A stretch of DNA of 64,000 bases, from positions 1 through 64,000 of the forward strand of contig PFDV01000005.1 in assembly GCA_002772745.1 (NCBI GenBank). Direction: 5' to 3'. A program made the position numbers and the translations under genes. The notes under the pieces were generated by a model. It saw only the letters and a list, made by a program, of their open reading frames with translations, searched no databases and was not told the origin of the DNA. Origin of the DNA: Candidatus Peregrinibacteria bacterium CG10_big_fil_rev_8_21_14_0_10_55_24 (GTDB lineage Bacteria > Patescibacteriota > Gracilibacteria > Peribacterales > Peribacteraceae). Position 1 is the stretch's first letter; each line of letters starts with the position of its first letter. Positions 1-7,898 of this stretch are shown one piece after another.

Positions 1-433
1 TAAGTTTTTTAAGTCTTTGCGCTTCTATGTCGGCTTTCCTTCTATTCAATTCACGCACGTGCTCATCTTCTTTGGTCTTCTCACCAATCATCTTTTTTAA
101 ACGCTCAATATCTTTTTTTGCCTCCTCTGGATTTAGAGACCCATTTTTGAACCAGTAGGATTCAAAATCTGACCATCGAATAATGTTTTGGATGATTGTA
201 TGTAACTGTAAATTCCCGCTCTCATCACGCTTATTCAAGTTCTCATAAAGTGCATCTACAATCTGAGATTTGGTAAGTGATGGCTCGATTCCTCGCATAT
301 CAGAATTGGTACAACCACACTCATTCCGAAAAAAATCTATGAGATCAGTTTTCTTGTAGAAGATGCCGAGAAGGCAATCCTTCATGCAACGTCTAACATC
401 TGCCGGATATCGGATAATTGCCACCTTGATCAT
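1..433 (-). CDS. Hypothetical protein, truncated by the window edge
   Basis: An open frame runs from ATG at 433 down to position 1 without a stop (about 144 codons visible). The product starts MIKVAIIRYPADVRRC, looks helical, and becomes Lys/Glu-rich (coiled-coil-like) after about residue 105 (EEAKKDIERLKKMIGEKTKE). I do not recognise a family. The base composition is clearly more AT-rich than the rest of the window, which fits accessory DNA beside tRNA-Glu. A TATAAT hexamer (minus strand, 451-446) ends 12 nt before the ATG and there is no Shine-Dalgarno, so the start agrees with the leaderless pattern seen elsewhere here. Confidence 0.6.
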   Translation of the reverse strand, partial: MIKVAIIRYPADVRRCMKDCLLGIFYKKTDLIDFFRNECGCTNSDMRGIEPSLTKSQIVDALYENLNKRDESGNLQLHTIIQNIIRWSDFESYWFKNGSLNPEEAKKDIERLKKMIGEKTKEDEHVRELNRRKADIEAQRLKKL

Positions 434-537
434 ATCTATATCCGAATTATAGCCGATTTATGTCCAATCGACAGATGGTTGAGCTTATTGCGAGGAGAAG
501 AGTTCTGGGTTGGCAGAAATAAAAAACCAAGGGCTAT

Positions 538-765
538 TCAGCCCGGGATATTACGAGGGTCATGGCCATACGAGTCCTTTTGTTGGATCCTGCCTTTCAT
601 GTCTTTGATGACGAGTTCTTCCTTGTTTCGACGTGCAATATCACGGGCGATATCAACCGCATCCACCTTTTTCTCGGTGACGGCTGCTGCTCGCTGTGCG
701 CCTGCAAGTTTGACGATCCATTTATCGTCGTGTTTCCGATGAGAAACGAAGCGTTGAGGAATCAT
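538..765 (-). CDS. DUF2188 domain protein
   Basis: A 75-residue protein matching the DUF2188 pattern: a central WIVKLAGAQRAAAVTEKK segment, a helix (VDAVDIARDIARRNKEELVI) and the family ending GRIQQKDSYGHDP. The family is small and its function is unknown; its members are often annotated as hypothetical or YdfC-like. The gene is isolated between the AT-rich partial gene and the tRNA-Glu. No Shine-Dalgarno is visible. The family call rests on the A/T-EAVDxAR...ELVIK..GRIQxxxSYGxDP pattern, which I consider good. Confidence 0.7.
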   Translation of the reverse strand: MIPQRFVSHRKHDDKWIVKLAGAQRAAAVTEKKVDAVDIARDIARRNKEELVIKDMKGRIQQKDSYGHDPRNIPG

Positions 766-942
766 GATTCGAGAGGAAGGCCAACCCAGAATTTTTCTCT
801 ATCTCCGCTCAGGAAAACGGAAAATGATTCCCAGTGTTACAAAAAATGTATGAAAAATGGTCACGATGAAACGGCCAACCCTTCGGAGACGGGGGTCGCC
901 CCCTTAGGTCACCCTAAGGCGACGCTTTGCACGCGCTAATGT

Positions 943-962
943 TGGCAGCCCGTGGGGGAATC
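943..962 (-). repeat. Partial copy of the tRNA-Glu 3' end (possible att remnant)
   Basis: Twenty bases (tggcagcccgtgggggaatc) repeat exactly the 3' end of the tRNA-Glu gene, CCA included, at 1068-1087 and in the same orientation. The copy lies 105 bp beyond the tRNA 3' end, on the side of the AT-rich genes. This is the arrangement left by site-specific integration at a tRNA, but no integrase is visible in the window. Confidence 0.6.
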
Positions 963-1000
963 CCTTCGACTCCTCGCGCTTTGCGCTCGTCGCTCAGGAT
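963..1000. repeat. REP-like palindromic element
   Basis: Imperfect hairpin beginning ccttcgact and ending gctcagga, with a GC-rich centre (cgcgctttgcgc). The same end motifs appear at 28443-28470. It abuts the partial tRNA copy at 943-962. The interval 766-942 shows no other gene or element. Confidence 0.5.
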
Positions 1001-1067
1001 AAACTTCAATTCCCCTGCGGTTGCCGGACAAATCCGCCGACGCGCACAAGGCGCGTCTGCGTATTCG

Positions 1068-1142
1068 TGGCAGCCCGTGGGGGAATCGAACCCCCGTTAC
1101 AAGGATGAGAACCTTGCGTCCTAACCACTAGACGAACGGGCC
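1068..1142 (-). tRNA. tRNA-Glu (CTC)
   Basis: A 75-nt cloverleaf on the minus strand. The acceptor stem GGCCCGT pairs with ACGGGCT (a G-U at 1:72). The anticodon stem is CAAGG/CCTTG around loop TTCTCAT, giving anticodon CTC (Glu, GAG). The T arm is GGGGG-TTCGATT-CCCCC. CCA is encoded at 1068-1070. Confidence 0.95.
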
Positions 1143-1234
1143 GCATGGTAGCAATGAGCGTAGCAGGGCGACGAACCGGCCTCCGCCCCTCGGCAAGCTC
1201 GGGGCTACGGGCCGGCAAGCGGGCCACGGTGGGA

Positions 1235-1262
1235 AGTATAAAGAGCGCAGACCCTGGTGCAA
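1235..1262 (-). promoter_or_regulatory. Candidate promoter for tRNA-Glu(CTC)
   Basis: Minus-strand TTGCAC, 16-nt spacer, TATACT. Transcription would start near 1228 and reach the tRNA after a leader of about 85 nt that holds a GC-rich hairpin (around 1180-1212). Nothing else was seen in 1143-1299. Confidence 0.45.
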
Positions 1263-1299
1263 GGTAAAGGAACGGCGATTAAGGGGTTGGGGCTCGGGC

Positions 1300-1467
1300 T
1301 CATTTCCTCTTCCCCTTTGTCGGCTTGAGCTTGATCTCCTTGAGCACGTACGCCTTAAGGAGCATGCGGATAGCATCGGAGAGCGACAGGCGGTCACGGC
1401 GCGCCTGGCGCTGCGCCGCCGTTTTTAAGCGGGGGGAGAGCCGGATGGTGGTGATGGGGGTCTGCAT
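1300..1467 (-). CDS. Ribbon-helix-helix (CopG/RelB-type) small DNA-binding protein
   Basis: A 55-residue basic protein beginning MQTPITTIRLSPRLK. The short beta strand TTIRLS followed by two helices (LKTAAQRQARRDR and LSLSDAIRMLLKAYVLKE) is the ribbon-helix-helix layout used by CopG/Arc and antitoxin repressors. The open frame extends further upstream, but ATG 1467 is chosen because it starts the domain and sits just after twin palindromic boxes. No toxin-like partner is recognisable next to it, so it may be an orphan antitoxin or a plain autorepressor. Confidence 0.6.
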   Translation of the reverse strand: MQTPITTIRLSPRLKTAAQRQARRDRLSLSDAIRMLLKAYVLKEIKLKPTKGKRK

Positions 1468-1470
1468 GGG

Positions 1471-1491
1471 TGTATAGACATTGTATATACA
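1471..1491. promoter_or_regulatory. Twin palindromic operator of the RHH gene
   Basis: Two decamers, tgtatagaca (1471-1480) and tgtatataca (1482-1491), lie 11 bp apart centre to centre, about one helical turn. The second is a perfect palindrome and the first differs from it by one base. They sit 3 bp upstream of the RHH start codon, where RHH autorepressors usually bind as cooperating dimers. Confidence 0.55.
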
Positions 1492-1623
1492 GGAGGTTGT
1501 GGGAACAAGGAGCGATATCACAAATGCGGAAGGTGCAGGAAGTGTGGCTGGAGCAGATGTCCGCGCAGTGCTTTGAGTGATCTGACAGGATTTCCTTGCT
1601 GGTCTCAGGAGCACGGGTATAGC

Positions 1624-2238
1624 ATGGCCCCCATTTTTCATTCCCACTCTTCCATGTCCTCTGATCAACCGGAAACCGTTTCCACTGCTCCTTTGGACCG
1701 CATCATGCCGCAATTAGATGCGAGTTTCGCCAAGAAACGTCTAGAGGCTCAGCAGGCTGCTGCGGCACTTACTACGCAAGCGGAAAAACAGATACAGGAT
1801 CAGTTGCGGCAGGCAGTGTTCCTTATTGGTTTGTCGGCGCAGAGAACGCACGCAAAGTTGCATGAAGTATTCGATCCAAAATTCCTGCCGGTGAAAGACG
1901 AAGCAGCAGCGTTGAGGTGTGCAGGCGAAGCGTTACAGACTCTGCGCAGAGAAGTAGCTGCCGATGCCCGCGAGGACAAGCAACAAGGTTTTGGTGGTGC
2001 AATGACGGCCAGAGAAAAAGCACGTGATGCGTATCCGGAGGGTTCGCCTATCGCACGCATACTTGACCATGTGGGGTGGGCAGCTCTCGGTACATGTGAG
2101 AAGTTAGAACCACGGCCTCCCGAAGCCAGGAACAAGGTTACGGTGCTCCCCACGGATGCAGGGCGTGATGCATGTGAGCAATGGGATGCATTCAGTCAGC
2201 AGCGTCCGCAGGCCGAGGAAAAAGGTATGGACGCATAG
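1624..2238 (+). CDS. Hypothetical protein, helical
   Basis: A 204-residue protein with no recognised domain. After a Ser/Thr-rich N-terminus it is Ala/Gln/Glu-rich and probably helical (KKRLEAQQAAAALTTQAEKQIQDQLRQ), with no signal peptide or membrane segment. ATG 1624 was chosen because CAGGAG lies 12-17 nt upstream; TTG 1573 and ATG 1654 are also possible. It converges on uvrC with a 3-bp gap. Confidence 0.5.
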   Translation: MAPIFHSHSSMSSDQPETVSTAPLDRIMPQLDASFAKKRLEAQQAAAALTTQAEKQIQDQLRQAVFLIGLSAQRTHAKLHEVFDPKFLPVKDEAAALRCAGEALQTLRREVAADAREDKQQGFGGAMTAREKARDAYPEGSPIARILDHVGWAALGTCEKLEPRPPEARNKVTVLPTDAGRDACEQWDAFSQQRPQAEEKGMDA

Positions 2239-2241
2239 TGC

Positions 2242-4590
2242 TTACAGATGCTCTCGCAGTGTCTTTAACTGTTTTGGTGTGAGGATCTCCTTGATCTCCT
2301 CGTCACTTGCCGCCTTGATGGCAGTGACGGATCCGAACCGTGTGAGGAGTTTGGTGCGCAAGGTCGCGCCGATCCCCGGGACACTATCGAGCTGCGATCG
2401 AAATGCCGAGGAGCTCAGGCGTTTTTCGCGGTGCGCGTTGGCGAAACGGTGCGCCTCGTTCCTCAGGCGCATGAGCAGGAACTTCGCCTGAGAATCCTTG
2501 GGGAAGACGAGGGGGTGCGCATTCCCCGGGACGAACACCTCCTCCTCGCGTTTGGCGAGTCCAATCACGGGGAACTTGAGATCGAGTTCCTTGAGCACGG
2601 CGAGCGCGGTAGAGAGCTGCCCCTTGCCGCCGTCGATCACCAGGAGGTCGGGCTTGGTGGAGAGTGACGTATCGTTGCGGTGCTCCTTCACATCGTACAT
2701 CATTCTGATGCACGGTGTTTTTGTGGGGAGATTCCTGAACATTTTTTCCATGAGAGGAGGACCTTCATGGATGTAGCGAAACCCAATCTCGCCGTAATAC
2801 TCTTCCAGATCTTTGGATGTGAGGAGGTAGATCTTTCCCTTCTTCTCCCTCTTGAGAAGCTTTCTGCAGAGGAACTGCCCCAGCTTTGCGCCGCGGAATT
2901 TTTCCTCGATCCAGAGCGACTTGAGCATCTTTGTTGCATCCTTGTAGCGGTAGAGCCGCGCGAAGCCGACGATAGTCTTCCCTCTGCGTGCAACCAGGAA
3001 GTCCTTCGCCTGAAGGTCATCAGGTGCCAGCTTTTGTTCCTGGATAGTGGTCTCGATCGTCTGCATCTCGTTTTTACGAGCTCTCCCAAAGGTGATGCCC
3101 TTCTCTTTCCATCGTTTCTCCTCCTGCTTGAGGTCATGGACAAGATGGAGGAGTCGTCGCTTGAGGACTTCCCTGAGTGCCTTGTAGTCATCCACTTCGC
3201 CTTCCTTGAGTGTACGAATGGTAAAGGAACGGTACTGGTCGCTCATCGCTTTGCCGTTCTTGGCAACGACCATGCTCCCCACGGTCTCCGTGCCGGAGAG
3301 GTGCGAAATGTCGTACCCTTCGATGCGCTTGGGAGTCTCCTCAAGCGTGAGGATGTCTTTCAGTTCGCTCAAGGCTCCTTCGGTCTTCTTGGCCGCGGCC
3401 TCCCACGCGGTCTCGAGCTGCTTCAATTTCTCCTGCGCGTTCTTCTGAGCAAGTGCAAGCAGCTCCGCTTTCCGTCCGCGCTCGGGACGCTTGAGTTTCA
3501 CCGTAGAGCTGCGCTTCTCTGTGAGCCATGCATCCAAGACCTCCTGCTCTTCGAGCGATCTCCCGATGACGATCAAAGGGGGGATGTCAGGTGTCGTTCC
3601 GTAGAACTGCGGGAGGAACTGCGCGAGTGCTTCCTCCTCGCTGTCACACGTTCCCGCGAGGGGCAACGCGATCTCGTCGATGATGCGTCCGTCACGTTGG
3701 CGCAGCACCAGCGCCTGCGCGTGACCCTTCATCACGGCCATGCCGATGATGTCGATATCTTCGCCTGAGGTGTCCGATACGAGCTGTCGCTCCTCGAGGC
3801 GTTCAATTGCCTCGAGCGTATCGCGCAGTTGTGCTGCCAGCTCGAACTGGTGATTCTGCGCTGCTTTCTGCATGCGCTGCTGCAATTTTTCAATGGCCGC
3901 CGCCCGTTCTCCGCGCAGGAACTTCATCACCTGTTCGATGGCAGTGCGATACTCCTGCTGGGTGAGGGCACCTACGCAGAGTCCGCAGCACTGGCCAATC
4001 TGGTACTCCAGGCAGGGAGTGGATTCCCTGTTGAAAACTGTTTCTGGATTCTTTCCCTTCGCGCACGCTCGATTCAGAGCCTCGACGGATTTTCTACACG
4101 CTCTATACGGGAAGATCCCGTGGAGCATGTCGAGCGTCTGCGCGATGTCCATTGCACCAGTGTACGGACCAAACCCCTTCGTCCCCGGAGCTATTCCTCT
4201 GCGCACGAGTCCGATAGCCGGATAGGGATCCTGGAGAGAAATCTGGACGTAGAGGTAGTTCTTGTCGTCCTTCATGAGGACGTTATATTTCGGCTTCTTC
4301 TCCTTGATGAGGTTCGTCTCGAGGACGAGTGCCTCGAGCTCCGTATTCGTCACGGTGATATCAAAGTCGCTCAGTTGCCTGCGCATCGAGAGTTTCCATG
4401 GTCCGACAGATGTATCTTGTACCTGGAGATAACTGCGCAGGCGGCTGCGGAGATTCTTCGCTTTGCCCACATAGAGGACCTCCCCCTGCTCGTTCAGCCA
4501 GCGGTAGATCCCGGGATTCTGCGGGACTTTCCCTACACGCTTGCGTAAGGCAGGGAGATGGGGGTTGATACTCTCTCTAATGGAAACCAT
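2242..4590 (-). CDS. uvrC: UvrABC excinuclease subunit C with an inserted GNAT acetyltransferase domain
   Basis: UvrC makes the dual incisions of nucleotide excision repair. The 782-residue product has the GIY-YIG nuclease (about 23-100, PGIYRWL and YVGKAKNLRSR), Cys-rich segment (193-206), UVR motif (about 226-268), RNase H-like nuclease starting IEGYDISHLSGT (423-434) and continuing DLLVIDGGKGQL (648-659) and NEAHRFAN, and a C-terminal HhH region (735-782). UvrC is usually near 600 residues. The excess is about 155 residues (485-640) inserted inside the nuclease domain. They read as a GNAT fold: KTIVGFARLYRY strands, an acetyl-CoA loop RGAKLGQFL (566-574) and EYYGEIGFRYI (597-607). The UvrC residues on both sides of the insert are intact. 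Confidence 0.93.
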   Translation of the reverse strand: MVSIRESINPHLPALRKRVGKVPQNPGIYRWLNEQGEVLYVGKAKNLRSRLRSYLQVQDTSVGPWKLSMRRQLSDFDITVTNTELEALVLETNLIKEKKPKYNVLMKDDKNYLYVQISLQDPYPAIGLVRRGIAPGTKGFGPYTGAMDIAQTLDMLHGIFPYRACRKSVEALNRACAKGKNPETVFNRESTPCLEYQIGQCCGLCVGALTQQEYRTAIEQVMKFLRGERAAAIEKLQQRMQKAAQNHQFELAAQLRDTLEAIERLEERQLVSDTSGEDIDIIGMAVMKGHAQALVLRQRDGRIIDEIALPLAGTCDSEEEALAQFLPQFYGTTPDIPPLIVIGRSLEEQEVLDAWLTEKRSSTVKLKRPERGRKAELLALAQKNAQEKLKQLETAWEAAAKKTEGALSELKDILTLEETPKRIEGYDISHLSGTETVGSMVVAKNGKAMSDQYRSFTIRTLKEGEVDDYKALREVLKRRLLHLVHDLKQEEKRWKEKGITFGRARKNEMQTIETTIQEQKLAPDDLQAKDFLVARRGKTIVGFARLYRYKDATKMLKSLWIEEKFRGAKLGQFLCRKLLKREKKGKIYLLTSKDLEEYYGEIGFRYIHEGPPLMEKMFRNLPTKTPCIRMMYDVKEHRNDTSLSTKPDLLVIDGGKGQLSTALAVLKELDLKFPVIGLAKREEEVFVPGNAHPLVFPKDSQAKFLLMRLRNEAHRFANAHREKRLSSSAFRSQLDSVPGIGATLRTKLLTRFGSVTAIKAASDEEIKEILTPKQLKTLREHL

Positions 4591-4652
4591 GTACGCATAT
4601 TACCGCTTCTGGTACCCCCTGACAGCTGGACTCCGGCATAGAATTCTCATGG

Positions 4653-6209
4653 CTAGATGGTGATCGAGAAGGAGCGCTTACAGGTCTGCGGAACGGCGTT
4701 ATTAAAAACGATGGAGACGCAGTCGCCGCCATGGAATTCTCTAAGGGGATGAATGTTGTAGCCATGTTCCAGCCGTCCTTCCCGTGAGTAATATTGCAGT
4801 TGTCTGCAGAGAGGGCCGCCTAACAAAGAATCACGCTCTTTCATGTCCTCTTTCATCGTCAGGTATATGGGATTCTGAACATGTTCGAAGAGCAGGAAGC
4901 GCGCGACGGAGAACGGGGGCTCGTAATGGCTGAAGCAGTATGCCGGTTCCAGGATGATGGGCAGAGTAGGAGTTAGAGCGACTAGGGTGCGCAGGACCGT
5001 GATCTCCTGGGCAAATGTCTGTGTCCGAAGAAGGTTTTCATGTGCTGCCCTGCGGATGGTGAACAGCCCACCCTGCATGACGATCCCGGCGGTGATAATG
5101 ACGAGGAACACCGTGCGTATGCAGAGGAGAGCGACTTGGTGTAGGCGGGCAATAGTGAGGAGTTCACTTCCTAGAAGGAAGCAGACGAGCCAGAAGATTT
5201 CCTGGCACAAGACTGCTGGAAAAGCGTAACGCGATCCCAACGGGATGTCGCCGTTATAGTAGACGTACTGTGATGCGTAAATGACGATAAGGTAGATGAG
5301 AAATAACCAATAGTGCCTCCATGGCATGAAGGTTTTCCTCCAGTCTCTCGTTCGGCAATAGGCGAAAACAGAGAGGATGATGGCGATAACGAGGATAGGG
5401 AGAATATGTAGGTTATTGACCGTATAGCTGATACTTCCAAGGGCAATGGGTAATCTCGCAGTCAGGGATGTGGACCGGAAATACACGTCGTGACCAGATC
5501 GTAAGGTGGCATAGCCCACGAAACCAATGATGGTTGTGATTGTGCTAAGGAGGAAGACGATCGAGAGGAAAGGAATGAGCCTCAGTGCCTTGCGGTGAAT
5601 GCTGATTGCGAGGAGGGCGAGTATTGGAAGGAGAATCAGAGGAACAAAATTCTCCTTGGAACCTGCTGCGATGAATCCACCGATGGAAAGGAGTATCCAC
5701 CAATGAGTTGTTCTCGCTTCTGTTGTCTTCTCCCATTTAATGGGGCGGCAGAGACGGAAGAATGACCAGAAGAACAGTGCAGTACCCACGCACGCATAGG
5801 GTTCGGCACCGGAAATGTATAAAATGATTTTGCTCCAATAGTGACTGGCAAGAATGAACATAGTAAAAATAACTCCACCTAAAACGCCGATAGCGTCTGC
5901 AGTCATCCACCAGAGAAGGAAAATGAAGAGTGCGAATAGGATCATCCTGCTCGCATACCAGAGGTGTGGATTCGCCCCCCAGAGGATGACTTCTGCGATT
6001 CGGAGAGGATAGTACGCAGGACGAAAACGCATGATTTCTTTGAATCGTGCGAAATCTGTTATCCCCATGACTGAGGGGAGTTCTTGGACGCGGAGGAGGT
6101 GATCAGATCCGAGGAATGCGGCGATCTCATGGTCATCTATGATCCGCCATTCTGCCCGCAGGTTCTCTCCGACAAGGAAGATACTCAGGAGGAGAGACAT
6201 AGCCAGCAT
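4653..6209 (-). CDS. Polytopic membrane protein, GT-C glycosyltransferase-like (copy A)
   Basis: A 518-residue integral membrane protein with about ten hydrophobic segments. An acidic WRIIDDHE motif (21-28) just after the first segment and a following RFRPAYYPLR motif resemble the first outer loop of GT-C enzymes (PMT/ArnT type), which transfer sugars from lipid-linked donors. The C-terminal 110 residues are soluble. It is a tandem paralogue of the next upstream gene (35 bp apart). Substrate and activity are unknown; the downstream half shows no diagnostic motif. Confidence 0.7.
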   Translation of the reverse strand: MLAMSLLLSIFLVGENLRAEWRIIDDHEIAAFLGSDHLLRVQELPSVMGITDFARFKEIMRFRPAYYPLRIAEVILWGANPHLWYASRMILFALFIFLLWWMTADAIGVLGGVIFTMFILASHYWSKIILYISGAEPYACVGTALFFWSFFRLCRPIKWEKTTEARTTHWWILLSIGGFIAAGSKENFVPLILLPILALLAISIHRKALRLIPFLSIVFLLSTITTIIGFVGYATLRSGHDVYFRSTSLTARLPIALGSISYTVNNLHILPILVIAIILSVFAYCRTRDWRKTFMPWRHYWLFLIYLIVIYASQYVYYNGDIPLGSRYAFPAVLCQEIFWLVCFLLGSELLTIARLHQVALLCIRTVFLVIITAGIVMQGGLFTIRRAAHENLLRTQTFAQEITVLRTLVALTPTLPIILEPAYCFSHYEPPFSVARFLLFEHVQNPIYLTMKEDMKERDSLLGGPLCRQLQYYSREGRLEHGYNIHPLREFHGGDCVSIVFNNAVPQTCKRSFSITI

Positions 6210-6244
6210 GGAAAGGAGAGCCGGTCGATGGATGTGCAGGTATG

Positions 6245-7843
6245 CTATAGGGAAATGGTACTATGCTTTGAACAGACAACGGGTGGGGCTTGGTCGAATG
6301 TTATAGAGATGCAATCGCGTGTTGTGAGTTGTTTAAGTGGTTCAAAAGAGAAATTCCTCGCTTGATATCCTTGCGCGGAGAGATGTTCAAGGTCGTTACA
6401 TAGTCGTTGGTTCAGTGGTGTCTCTCTTCCTCGCATAGGATTCTGCAATCTGATGAAGAGGGGATTCGTTATTCTATATAATCCTAGGAATGCACCCAAA
6501 GAGTACGTACATTCGTAATGTGCATAACAGTCCCCAAGTTCGATCACGATGGGCATCGCTGGATTTTCAGCTGCACTGTGTGCAATTGCCTCAAGCTCTC
6601 TTGTAAATCTAGTTGTCCTCAGTACGTTGAAGGACGTAGCTTCTCGTAAATGTGTGAAGCCCCCGAGTTGTAACGCACAGATGAGCAGGATAATGGTACA
6701 TCCTGAGTATGTTGCCTGGAGTACGGATGGAGGTATGCGTGTTTTCTTGAGGAGTTGCATACTCGAGAGAAAACAAATAAGCCAGAAGACTTCTTTAGCG
6801 AGGATCCCAGGGAAATCATAGCGGTTGCCATTTGGCCACTTTCCATAGTAGAAGATGATCTGCCAAATGTACGTGATGGACAGAAAAATGAGGAGAGGCC
6901 CGTAGTGTTTCCATACCTGTAGGACTTCGAGACGATTCCTCGTGAAGTGCAGTGTGATGAGTGTGATGCTCAGTAGAAGTACTGCCAGAGGGATAAGCTG
7001 CAAATTCGAGAATGTTTGTTGTATAGCCTGCACGATGATGGGAAATATTGCGGAGAGAGATATGGGATTTTGGTAGACGTCGAAGCCAGTTTTCATGAGA
7101 CCGAGGATGACCGCTGTTGAAATGAGCGTACAGTAGCCGAGTACCACGAAAGTGGAGAATAACCCCGTGGTGAGTGTCTTCTGTCTGATGTTTGCACGGA
7201 TATAGAGATAGACCGTCGGTACGATGAGAAGGAGGAAATTCTCCTTCGAGCCAATTGCGATCAGTGCGCCGAGCATGAGGAGAAACCAGAGCGGCCGGTT
7301 TCTCTTCTGTGCATTACTGATTTTCAGTTGATGTGCGATGCGATAATAGGACCATGCAAAGATTGCCACGCCGAGTACCACATAAGTTTCTCCTGGGCCA
7401 AGTCTGGTCCAGATATCCCTCCAGTAGCGGTGTGAGAGGATGAAGACGATGAAAGCGAGACCGGAGAGGAAGCCGAGTTCCTCAGATGTGATCCACCAAC
7501 TAAGGGCAATGACACATGCGAAGGAGAATAGTATGTAAGAATACCATTCACTGACATGTGATCCAAATAACCATGCCTCTGTTATTCTCAGGAGGTGGTA
7601 CGTTGGGCGGTACCGTACCCAATTCCCAAATGAAGCGATCTCTGTTCCTCGGAGGAGCTGAGGGATTTCCCAGATGTGCACTGTCTGCTCTGTATTGAAA
7701 TATTCAATGATTGTATGATCATCAATGATGTTCCACTGTGCATGGAGGTTCTCTCCAAGTAAAAAAAATCCTAAAGCAACGCTAGCCACGACAATGAGAA
7801 GTACGCGTATTGTGGGACGCTGTTTTTTCCCTTCTATGGGCAT
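6245..7843 (-). CDS. Polytopic membrane protein, GT-C glycosyltransferase-like (copy B)
   Basis: A 532-residue paralogue of copy A, with matching landmarks: GENLHAQWNIIDDHT (30-44), RYRPTYHLLRITEAWLFG, an SKENFLLL motif and a C-terminal soluble domain ending with a DCISITFD motif (copy A has DCVSIVFN). The tandem pair probably arose by duplication. TAGGAT (minus strand) ends 9 nt before ATG 7843, in line with a very short leader. With the GT2 gene divergent at 7899, the three may form a surface-glycan locus (inference). Confidence 0.7.
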   Translation of the reverse strand: MPIEGKKQRPTIRVLLIVVASVALGFFLLGENLHAQWNIIDDHTIIEYFNTEQTVHIWEIPQLLRGTEIASFGNWVRYRPTYHLLRITEAWLFGSHVSEWYSYILFSFACVIALSWWITSEELGFLSGLAFIVFILSHRYWRDIWTRLGPGETYVVLGVAIFAWSYYRIAHQLKISNAQKRNRPLWFLLMLGALIAIGSKENFLLLIVPTVYLYIRANIRQKTLTTGLFSTFVVLGYCTLISTAVILGLMKTGFDVYQNPISLSAIFPIIVQAIQQTFSNLQLIPLAVLLLSITLITLHFTRNRLEVLQVWKHYGPLLIFLSITYIWQIIFYYGKWPNGNRYDFPGILAKEVFWLICFLSSMQLLKKTRIPPSVLQATYSGCTIILLICALQLGGFTHLREATSFNVLRTTRFTRELEAIAHSAAENPAMPIVIELGDCYAHYECTYSLGAFLGLYRITNPLFIRLQNPMRGRETPLNQRLCNDLEHLSAQGYQARNFSFEPLKQLTTRDCISITFDQAPPVVCSKHSTISL

Positions 7844-7898
7844 GAGGGTTTCATCCTATAAGTAATGAGAATCACTTACGATTATCCACCAATGAGTA

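Noticed and set aside
2680..3768. Long forward ORF (362 codons) opposite uvrC
   Set aside because: Antisense shadow of the conserved UvrC frame; its protein shows no recognisable motif.
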